A program made the position numbers and the translations under genes. Positions 55,815 through 64,000 of a stretch of 64,000 nucleotides of DNA are shown here, piece after piece. The stretch is from Diaporthe sp. PMI_573 (Eukaryota > Ascomycota > Sordariomycetes > Diaporthales > Diaporthaceae). The notes beneath the pieces are model-generated. The model saw only the letters and a list, made by a program, of their open reading frames with translations. It searched no databases and was not told the origin of the DNA. The stretch lies in NCBI GenBank assembly GCA_021399435.1, contig JAJTUP010000022.1, forward strand, positions 682,001-746,000, written 5' to 3'. Within the stretch, counting starts at the first letter, position 1; every line of letters starts with the position of its first letter.

Positions 55815-58800
55815 ATGCTTCCCTGGAGTCTGAGAGGCACTCGTGGCGTCCGTACACGCTACGTTTGCTCATCATGTTGCGCTCACAGCCCCCACAGCAC
55901 AGGCGCTCACGGTCGAGGGGCCCCGGTAACCCGAACCTACGCGACCAAGAAGAAGAAGCCCGCAGCTCCACCGGGGGAGTCTCCAGAGGATGCGAAGCCT
56001 TCTGACGCCACGGACAAGTCGAATCCCGCACAATCTTCCCAGACAGATAAACCGCAACCCCCCAAAGTGCGGAGGGTCAAGGCCAAAGAAGGCGACAAAC
56101 CAGCTCCCTCGAAAAAGCACAAGGCGCCGAGTCCGCCTAAGGCCAGCAAGGGCCCAACCGCGCCAGTCGCTGACCACTCGAAGGAACCTGACGAGACAGT
56201 CAAACTGTGGAAGGAAACCCTCGATATCCTGAAGAACCTTCAAGAGCCACAAAATGTTGCTGAGGGGGCACTGGCGGATCAAGCAAATTCTAATGGAGAC
56301 GGCGGCAAAAAGGACGGCGCAGATACGAAACGATCATTGAAGTCGCAATTCCCGCCATTACAAAGCGCCCCGTCCAACAAGGCCAGAGAGAGACAAGCCA
56401 AACTGCTGGAAGGGACTCTTGACGTCCTCAAGAGCGTGTTGACGGCCCAGGCAGACCGAAGAAATGGGCCCAGCAAGACAGCTAAAACTCACAAGACACC
56501 TGGTCCCACGACGAAACCCAAGCGTAAGCAGACGGTCAACAAAGGTGCTAAAGAGGAGGTCAAGACACTGTCAGGGGAAACCCCAGAGGGTTCCCATGCT
56601 TATGTGGCGCAAGGCTTCGCTGCTCTATTACACCAGGAGGCGGAGAAGAAGGCAGCTGCTCGGGACGCGATTCCCAAGGCCAACAACGTGGGAAAGGCTC
56701 TACTGGGGTCCCGAAGCCCGAAAACAGATGCTCATGCAGACAATACCGGTGACGTGGGTTGGGGTCTCACCAACTCAAAGAGACTCATCAAGAGGGTGAA
56801 GACGAGAAACATAGGACTCGAGCCTGTCCCTGTCGATACAGCACCGGTGCCTCGCGTGGAATACGGACTCGACCGTGTTCTGTTCAACGAAGGTGTTTAC
56901 GTGCTGCAGGACCCTCGCACGAGAGTGTTCAATTTTGACCCCTACCTTGCGACTATCATGCCTGTGGACGAATTCGACTTTGAGGCCTTGAAGCAATATG
57001 TCACTTCCTCGAAAGACACAACGCTGATCGGGGTAGCTAAGACGCACAACAAGAAATTTACGGGATCAACGTCTAGTATGACATCAACATTAGCACATTT
57101 TCACTACTTGCTCTCGTCATGGAGGCCAATAAACCCCGAGCGCATCTCCAAGGGCTATGTAACCGACAGTGGGAACTTCGGCGCGATCCTGAGGGCACCC
57201 GCGGCGACGTTCTTGCATTACAAAGACGGCACTTACGCCATAGATGCGGACAAAGAGTACGATTCAGACACCATCCTCAGCATGCTTGGGAAATCCATGG
57301 AGAAGCTCCTCACCGCGCCGAAGGAGGAGTACGAGAAGTACCACCGATCCAAGTCGCACCAGCTCACCGAGGAGGAACGCAATGCGGATGAGTCATACCA
57401 CTACACGACGTTCGGTGATTTCATGATGCGATCGCAGTTGGACGCATACGATCCGCGGCTTCCTGGAACAGGTGTTTTTGACCTCAAGACAAGGGCCGTT
57501 GTTAGCATTCGCATGGATGCCAAAAACCACGAGAATGGTATCGGATACGAAATCCGTCAGCGCCAGGGGCAATGGGAATCGTTCGAGCGGGAATATTATG
57601 ACATGATCCGCCTCGCATTTCTCAAGTACTCCTTGCAAGTTCGTATGGGGCGCATGGACGGTATATTTGTTGCGTACCATAACACGCAGCGTATATTCGG
57701 TTTTCAGTATATCCCTCTTGAGGAGATGGATCTCTCTCTCCATGGCACCACGGATCTGACGACGGGCAATCGCGAGTTCATGGCCAGTCTTGAACTGTGG
57801 GAGGAATTGCTGAAGAAGGCGACGGAAAGATTCCCCGGGAAATCGCTAAGGATCCACGTGGAGACAAGGACGTCTAAGGTCGTCCCCTTCATGTATTTCT
57901 TCGCCGAGCCCGTCAACGACGACGAGATCAAGGCGATCCAGGAAAAAAACAAGGAGGAAGCTCGAAAGTTCCAGGAAAGAGTGCTCGGTATTAAGCCCAA
58001 GCCTGACACAACCGCAGAAGCGGCGAGAGCAGAGCTGGACGAGGCCGACGAAGCTTCCACTGGAGAGGTCAGCGCAGCTGAGGATGACGCAGAGCCCAAG
58101 GAGGAGGCTGTCGAAGAAGCAAAGGATGCCGAAGAGGACGTCCAAGAAATCGATGAGGAGGACAGCGAGGATGTGTGGGAGGATATGATGGATGTCGTCG
58201 AGCAGACCATGGAGAGCGACGCCCAGGGTATCTCGGCGATTCGTGACGCCATCGAGGACGCCCTCGAGCAGAGCGGACTCCTGCATGCAAGGTCTTCCGA
58301 GGAGGCCGACCAATATGTGGAGGCGCTTTTGAAGGCCATCGTCGATGTCGGCGCCGAAAAGGCCAAGTCCAACGACGATGCCTCGACCGAGGTCCCTCAG
58401 AGCAAGAGCGAGGCTTCTGGGGAGCAGAAGCAAGCTCAAGACGTGAGCCCCATTGAGGAACCCGACACCGTCAACCATGGCGACAGCAGCCCTTCGCCGC
58501 CGAAACCGTCGCGTTTCGGCTTCCTTGCCAGCTGGTTTGGCTCCCGCACCCAGGAGGCTGACGCAACGGCGAAGAAAGAGCCGGCGGCCGACACGGAACC
58601 AAGTCAGAACATCAACACCTCGTCCGAACAAGAATCAGCACCCAAGGAAGCCGCTGCAGAGGCAGATGGTATGGAGAGCAAGCCCATAGATGAGAAATCG
58701 GATGATAGCCTGAAGGACCTCCTCATGAAGTTGACCACACGCATCGGATCTTCTAGCGACGCGCAGAAAGCAACGGAAGAGCTGTCCGAGGACCAAGCCA

Positions 58801-59681
58801 AGCTTCGTAACTTCGAGAGCATCTTGCTGGACATGATGCCCAAGACACAGGAGGCGCCCGCAGAAGAAGCAGCGGTGAGCGGCGACGAAGATAAGAAGAC
58901 CTCCGAAGACACGCCGACGGCGGGCGGTAGCGGTGGCGAAGGGGAACCCGCGGCCAAGCCGGTGCTGGGCCTGATCCTCACCACCCGCAACAAAGTCAAC
59001 GACAAGTATGTGCAGCGGCCAGAGAAGCTGGCCGCCGGGCAGAAATGGCACGTGGAGTACACGATTGAGGAGCTGCCCACACACAGGGTGCAGGAGGTTT
59101 ACGAGGCGCTGAAGAAGCGGCGGCACACAGCCCACTACAAGGAGCCCGGCAAGGACATGTTCAAGACGGCCTTCGACGGCCTGCTCAAGTACTACAACAA
59201 GGCTGGCAAGAAGTTCAGGCAGCAGGAGACGGAGATCGCGCGGGGCCTGCCAGTTCACGTCGTAGGGCAAGACCCCGTGTCGATGCCCGGCATCAGCGGC
59301 AGCCATCCGATCCGGGGAACAAGGCCTCGGATAACCAAAGAGCAGGAGAAGGCGGAAAGGCTCGCCCTAAAGCTGGGGGAGCTGCGGGCGAAGGGGAAGA
59401 CGCCGTTCAACTTGGGTGCAAGCTGGCCCTCTCCAGACCCGGCGCTGGATAAGATAAATCAAGCCGGGACATTGGAAGCAAGAAAGTTTCCTCCTGTAAA
59501 AAGGCTGCCCCTGAAAGACGACGAAACCGTGACGCAGAAGAACAAGTCGCGGGTGGGAGAGAATACCGAAGTGGAGGGGACGGAGAAGGCCTCGAGCTCG
59601 TTCCGGGAGTGGAGAGAGCTGGACCAGCAGAAGCAGGACACGGACAAGGAGCAGGAGCAGGAGAAAGAGAAGGGCTCGTGA
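55815..59681 (+). CDS. PET127: Mitochondrial PET127-family mRNA-processing protein, 1288 aa
   Basis: Single uninterrupted ORF. The N-terminus is rich in R, S and T with few acids (MLPWSLRGTRGVRTRYVCSS, then VTRTYATKKKK), a typical mitochondrial presequence. Residues about 70-300 are K/A/P-rich. The conserved Pet127 core spans about residues 340-730: VEYGLDRVLFNEGVYVLQDP, TSTLAHFHYLLSSWRPIN, TGVFDLKTRAVVSIRMDAK and RIFGFQYIPLEEMDLSLHG. Yeast Pet127 acts in 5' processing and turnover of mitochondrial RNAs; it has been placed in the PD-(D/E)XK nuclease superfamily, and the FDLKTR strand would fit that active site (my inference). An acidic linker of about 300 residues separates the core from a fungal C-terminal region (LGLILTTRNKVNDKYVQRPE, then AFDGLLKYYNKAGKKF). 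It is longer than yeast Pet127 (800 aa). Confidence 0.9.
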   Translation: MLPWSLRGTRGVRTRYVCSSCCAHSPHSTGAHGRGAPVTRTYATKKKKPAAPPGESPEDAKPSDATDKSNPAQSSQTDKPQPPKVRRVKAKEGDKPAPSKKHKAPSPPKASKGPTAPVADHSKEPDETVKLWKETLDILKNLQEPQNVAEGALADQANSNGDGGKKDGADTKRSLKSQFPPLQSAPSNKARERQAKLLEGTLDVLKSVLTAQADRRNGPSKTAKTHKTPGPTTKPKRKQTVNKGAKEEVKTLSGETPEGSHAYVAQGFAALLHQEAEKKAAARDAIPKANNVGKALLGSRSPKTDAHADNTGDVGWGLTNSKRLIKRVKTRNIGLEPVPVDTAPVPRVEYGLDRVLFNEGVYVLQDPRTRVFNFDPYLATIMPVDEFDFEALKQYVTSSKDTTLIGVAKTHNKKFTGSTSSMTSTLAHFHYLLSSWRPINPERISKGYVTDSGNFGAILRAPAATFLHYKDGTYAIDADKEYDSDTILSMLGKSMEKLLTAPKEEYEKYHRSKSHQLTEEERNADESYHYTTFGDFMMRSQLDAYDPRLPGTGVFDLKTRAVVSIRMDAKNHENGIGYEIRQRQGQWESFEREYYDMIRLAFLKYSLQVRMGRMDGIFVAYHNTQRIFGFQYIPLEEMDLSLHGTTDLTTGNREFMASLELWEELLKKATERFPGKSLRIHVETRTSKVVPFMYFFAEPVNDDEIKAIQEKNKEEARKFQERVLGIKPKPDTTAEAARAELDEADEASTGEVSAAEDDAEPKEEAVEEAKDAEEDVQEIDEEDSEDVWEDMMDVVEQTMESDAQGISAIRDAIEDALEQSGLLHARSSEEADQYVEALLKAIVDVGAEKAKSNDDASTEVPQSKSEASGEQKQAQDVSPIEEPDTVNHGDSSPSPPKPSRFGFLASWFGSRTQEADATAKKEPAADTEPSQNINTSSEQESAPKEAAAEADGMESKPIDEKSDDSLKDLLMKLTTRIGSSSDAQKATEELSEDQAKLRNFESILLDMMPKTQEAPAEEAAVSGDEDKKTSEDTPTAGGSGGEGEPAAKPVLGLILTTRNKVNDKYVQRPEKLAAGQKWHVEYTIEELPTHRVQEVYEALKKRRHTAHYKEPGKDMFKTAFDGLLKYYNKAGKKFRQQETEIARGLPVHVVGQDPVSMPGISGSHPIRGTRPRITKEQEKAERLALKLGELRAKGKTPFNLGASWPSPDPALDKINQAGTLEARKFPPVKRLPLKDDETVTQKNKSRVGENTEVEGTEKASSSFREWRELDQQKQDTDKEQEQEKEKGS

Positions 59682-60605
59682 TCGCGAGGGAAAGGGGGAG
59701 GGGTGGTGGATATTTGTTGTATTGCGACCCAAACGCATATGATGTGTATAGATGCAGTCCGGTGGGCGGACAGGGCACATATACACTGGCATAACTTGAA
59801 CACATCCACTCATGTATAGACTCGTTACATACCGGGTGACGCACACTACCACGTTTTCAAGAAAAAGTACTACAGAAAGTTCCTTGGGCTAACGAGCTGA
59901 GGATTTGATTTGTTCAAGCCTCGGAGACTAGACACTACGGACATAATGTTGTTTAGACACTGCGACGTAGAAATCGGTATTGGGGGGAGCGTTTTTTTTT
60001 TTTTTTTTTTTTTTGAAGAGGGCATCCGTTGCAGTAGTAATATTATTACCTGCAGAGGTGACTTGGCGCAATGATTAAACGGTCCGTCTTTGGACGTCTA
60101 ATGGTCATCAGCCATGCCACATTGCAAATGGGATCTTTTGACAGCTCCATACCGCAAATAAGAATTCGAGCGGAATGAGAGGCGGGTTTCAATCGAGTCT
60201 TTGACTTGCTCTACGTCCTACCCAAGCAAATTTCAGGAGAATACATAGGTACATTGGATACCGAGGAGACACGTGACCCAGCCGCGCTTACCAGATATAG
60301 ACTAGCGCCACTTCGCAGACGCACGGACTGCGCACGGCACTGTGCGCCCCAGCCCCAGCTCACTGCAAACTCGCAAACCCACCAAAACCAAAATTTCTCG
60401 AATTTCGCAGCACCTTCGCCCTCGCAGTTGACGACCTCTCTCCTCAACCAACCCGTCGACACAACCAACCAGCCATCGACACTCCGAGGTCAGTCCGCGA
60501 TCGCTCCCCGACGACAAAGTCTTTGACTGAGCATTTATCCGTCAATTGGAAGAACTCCAAAAGTACTGACATTGTCCGATTGAAACAGGCCGATTCTTGG
60601 GCAAA
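59682..60605. other. Intergenic and RPL4 5' leader
   Basis: Contains a T23 homopolymer (59992-60014). A probable 5'-UTR intron of RPL4 runs 60489-60588 (donor GTCAGT, branch TACTGAC, acceptor AACAG), a common arrangement for ribosomal-protein genes. Confidence 0.6.
59992..60014. repeat. T23 homopolymer
   Basis: Twenty-three consecutive T residues between PET127 and RPL4. Confidence 0.9.
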
Positions 60606-62007
60606 ATGGCATCCCGTCCTACCGTCACGATCCTGGGTGCCGATGGCAAGGCCACTCAGGCCACCCACACCTTCCCTACCGTCTTCACTGCCCCCATCCG
60701 TCCTGATATCGTCCAGGAGGTGCACAAGGGAATTGCCAAGAACAAGCGCCAGCCCTATGCCGTGAGCGAGAAGGCCGGTCACCAGACCTCTGCCGAGTCC
60801 TGGGGAACTGGTTAGTACTTTCGACATTTTGAACATCTTCGCACGAGTTGGAGGACATAGGGACGGAGAAAAAGCTGGGGCGGATCGATGGAAAAGTCAC
60901 GAGGAAAGAAACTGATCAACAAGCACTTGGTTCTTGAACAACGACGAGAGGCGACTAAGTGGAAGGGGGTCGGAACATGAAGATGCACACGGGTGAAAGC
61001 TTCCCGCTGGATGGATTGAAGCTGACAATAAGGCATACAGGTCGTGCCGTCGCCCGTATCCCCCGTGTCTCCGGTGGTGGTACGCACCGCGCTGGTCAGG
61101 CCGCCTTCGGTAACATGTGCCGTTCCGGTCGCATGTTCGCCCCCACCAAGACCTGGCGCAAGTGGCACATCAAGATCAACCAGAACCAGAAGTAAGTCGA
61201 TGGAGCTTTTCACCCGCTTATGGACGCAGAGTCTGACAGAAACCCAGGCGATTCGCTACCGCCTCTGCTCTGGCTGCTTCTGCCGTCCCCTCGCTCCTGT
61301 TCGCCCGTGGTCACCAGATCTCGGCCGTCCCTGAGGTTCCTCTCGTCGTCGACTCCGCCGCCTTCGAGGGCGCTGCCGCCGCCAAGACCTCCGCCGCTCT
61401 CGGTCTGCTGAAGGCCGTCGGTGCCGGCCCCGACCTGGAGAAGGTCAAGGGCTCCAAGAAGCTCCGCGCCGGTAAGGGCAAGCTCCGTGGCCGCCGCCAC
61501 CGCCAGCGCCGCGGGCCTCTCGTCATCTACGACCCCGAGGTCGACGGCAAGGAGCTCGTCAAGGGATTCCGCAACATCCCCGGTGTCGAGACCTCCTCCG
61601 TCTACTCCCTGAACCTGCTGCAGCTCGCCCCCGGTGGTCACCTCGGCCGGTTCGTCATCTGGTCGTCCGCCGCCTTCAAGGCCCTCGACAAGGTCTACGG
61701 CACCACCACCGAGCCCTCGGCCCTGAAGAAGGATTTCCTACTGCCTTCCAACGTCGTTGCCCAGGCCGACCTCACCCGTCTGATCAACTCCTCCGAAATC
61801 CAGAGCGTCCTGCGTGCCCCCAAGGGCGAGGCCCGGACGAAGCGCGGCCACGTACAGAAGAAGAACCCTCTCAAGAACAAGCAGGTCCTGCTGCGCCTCA
61901 ACCCTTACGCCTCTGCCTTCCAGAAGGAGAAGCTTGGCGAGAAGAAGGTCGAGGGTGGCAAGCCCAAGCCTGTGTCTGAGGCCTTCAAGCTCACCCTGGC
62001 CGAGTAA
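60606..62007 (+). CDS. RPL4: 60S ribosomal protein L4 (uL4), 371 aa
   Basis: Exons 60606-60810, 61041-61191 and 61248-62007, all GT-AG with matching phases (230- and 56-bp introns). The protein starts [15 protein letters not shown] and carries the uL4 signatures [40 protein letters not shown] and [12 protein letters not shown]. Then come [38 protein letters not shown] and [18 protein letters not shown]. The C-terminal extension is lysine-rich ([15 protein letters not shown]) and ends FKLTLAE. uL4 lines the ribosome exit tunnel. Very strong C-ending codon bias fits high expression. A likely 5'-UTR intron precedes the start. Confidence 0.98.
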
Positions 62008-62859
62008 GGAAGGGGTGGGTTTCTTTGGTTTCTGGGAAAGGGGGATTGACACGGACTGCATGATAAATTGATTGGTTTCGGCGTTGGTCAGGAATGTGTG
62101 AGCCACGGTAGCACATTTGCCAAATCGAAAAAGAACATGGAATTCTTTAATGACTCTTCACACATGAAAACGCCTGTCCGGTACTGTGATCATCTTTGCC
62201 CTCTAGCTGAGCCTGCTCTGGCAGCGGAGGGTTTGTGTTGGTGGGGAATATCAGGTCAAACGTCCAGCGAGATTCGCTATAAAGAAACTGAATCCAATCA
62301 CATACTTATACTGGCCATGGGTAAATCTCGAGGTGTGAAATCGTTATCTGCTTCCAGATTGTCTCCTTGACCAGTTGTGCAAAGTCGAGCATCAAGAATC
62401 CGGTTGGCAGCCATAGAGCAGAAGTTAGCTGAGCGGTGTGGAGAAGCTCGTCTAGTACCCAGCTCTGAGATGTCGACGATGTAGTTCATACAGCAGAACA
62501 TATCTCTCCGTTGCAACTGTGACTTGACGTCTGTAAATGAGATTCACAAGAGACTGCTCGCATGGGTGGAAGACAGTGAAGGTTGGAGTTCATCTTATGG
62601 GAGAGCATCATATGCAGCACGACCCGCCGAGACCCCGAGCCCTGCGGGCCAGAGTCAAACAGATACTTGAGGATGGACCGAGTCTAGGTGGGACAAGATT
62701 GTGGTGAAGCCAAATGGCTTGCATTTGGACCCAAATACTCGCTGTCACCAGAGACAGAAGGATCATCGTGAATCATGATATATTGACACCTGCTTTACAT
62801 CCCGGAAAGTACATGGAAACGCTGGAACGAGACACAATTCCATCCTCCTCGAAACCTTC
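62008..62859. other. Intergenic, convergent 3' ends of RPL4 and aminotransferase
   Basis: About 850 bases; only short ORFs, none recognised. Confidence 0.5.
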
Positions 62860-63961
62860 CTAACACCCAAAGTATAATCCCAAATTCCCAATGTCCTCCT
62901 CCTCGTCCTCTTGAGCGGCCACAGGCGACTCCTTGATGAGATCCTCCAAGTCCCTGACCTTCTTGATGCTCCAGTACTTCCTCGCACCCTTGACGAACCG
63001 CTCCGAGCACGAGTCGACATTCTCCTCGGTCTCGGCCGCGAAGCACAGCCGGAAGTACTGCCAGCCGACGCTCGTGCGAATCTCCTCGGTGGCGGAGAAC
63101 ATCATGCCGGGGCTGATGAGGACCTTGTAGGGCTTCTTGGTCAGGTAGATGAGCAGGCCCGTAGCCAGGGCTGTACCGTCGACGATGTCCTTGCCGTCGG
63201 AGCTGGCGGCGCCGAAGAGGGGGTGCTTCTCGAAGTGGACGCGTATCCAGACGAACATGCCGCCCCGCGGCCAGGAGAAATCGTACAGCTGCGTCTTGGT
63301 GAGGACGCACAGGTCCGACTCGTGCGGGGACACGGGAGTGCCCTGCTTCACGTACGCGGCTCCCTCGTCCAGGATCCGGCACATGCGGTTCATGCGGCGC
63401 TCGTACTCGCCCCGCAGGCCCTCGATCCACCGCACCCAGCCGCCCGTGTCCCAGCCCGTGAAGGTCGCGCGCTCGCTGGCCTTGCGCAGTGACAGCCACG
63501 ACCGCTCGACCTCGGGCGCCTGCCTGCCGATGATGAGCTCCGCGATCATGCTCTGCACGAAGCCCGAGGGCTGCTGCGTCGAGGCCTCGGCCACGCGCAC
63601 GAACCGCTCGATAAGGTCCGGCTGCGCGGTCACGAAGCCCAGCCGGCACCCCGGCGCGACCGTCTTGGAGAAGGTGTCGAGGCGGATGACGCGGCCGTCG
63701 GTGTCGACTGCGAGGAAGGAGGGGACGAGGGAGTCGATGAAGGGGTAGCCTGAGGACTTCTCGGGCTGGTAAGGTGTGGACAGGGCGTCGGCGACCGGTG
63801 GTTTGTTGCGGGACTTTGCCTCTTCTACGGCGGCAGAAGGGAACTGGAGATACCAGTAAGGGTCGTCCTCGATGATGAGGACGTCGAACTTGGAGGCGAT
63901 GGCGTAGAGCTCCTTACGTCTCTCGAGGGAGAGGAGGATGCCGGTGGGGTTATGTCCCATT
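62860..63961 (-). CDS. PLP-dependent class I/II aminotransferase (ARO8/aromatic type), 5' exon(s) outside window
   Basis: The visible 3' exon runs 63961-62860 on the minus strand (366 complete codons). It begins at acceptor ACCAG with a CTAAC branch point just upstream. It starts at the conserved GHNPTG turn, followed by FDVLIIEDDPYWYLQF (the Asp and Tyr that contact PLP). The Schiff-base lysine lies in RLDTFSKTVAPGCRLGFVTA, and WPRGGMFVWIRV is in the small domain. These match fungal aromatic/alpha-aminoadipate aminotransferases of the Aro8/Aro9 type. It ends NLGLYFGC. The tail is acidic (AAQEDEEEDIG). The N-terminal third is off the window, so localisation and exact substrate cannot be judged. 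Confidence 0.93.
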
Positions 63962-64000
63962 CTGGTTTTCGAGTTAGTCACATTGTCACCACATGAAGGA

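Overview
The window is nuclear DNA from a filamentous ascomycete (Pezizomycotina, most likely Sordariomycetes; genus not determined). The basis is GC-rich coding exons, many short GT-AG introns (about 50-280 bp), Zn2Cys6 regulators, a PTH11-like rhodopsin-domain sequence, and fungal forms of PET127, PGA2, LOC1, MAU2/SCC4 and RPL4. I built exon joins by hand from splice signals, reading phase and family resemblance; none is confirmed by transcripts. No tRNA, rRNA, CRISPR array or intact transposon was recognised.

Left part (1-20.2 kb), metabolic and accessory genes. In order: a cytochrome P450 cut by the left edge (minus strand), a broken rhodopsin-domain membrane-protein gene (minus), a 608-aa unknown membrane protein, a possible small ORF, a phytanoyl-CoA-type Fe(II)/2-oxoglutarate dioxygenase, a Zn2Cys6 regulator, a hexapeptide-repeat O-acetyltransferase, a short-chain dehydrogenase relic, a copper amine oxidase and a LAT/APC amino-acid permease. 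The amine oxidase and permease are adjacent and co-oriented, which would suit uptake and oxidation of amines or amino acids. The dioxygenase, regulator and acetyltransferase are also co-oriented and could form a small pathway. Both links are inferences.

Middle part (20-48 kb), gene-poor. One 911-aa unknown protein (24.0-26.8 kb) is followed by about 9 kb that is visibly more AT-rich. The only convincing ORFs there are three small related single-pass membrane proteins (28.5, 30.2 and 35.3 kb) sharing a hydrophobic N-terminal segment and a phase-2 intron. Then come PGA2 and CENP-S/MHF1 (head to head), a second Zn2Cys6 regulator, a small cysteine-containing ORF and a rhomboid protease. Two arrays of a related 15-bp repeat lie on either side of the rhomboid gene.

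Right part (48-64 kb), housekeeping. LOC1 (60S assembly), an EMB8/YheT-type alpha/beta hydrolase, the cohesin loader MAU2/SCC4 with a Q-rich 63-bp-periodic N-terminus, mitochondrial PET127, ribosomal protein uL4/RPL4, and a class I/II aminotransferase cut by the right edge.
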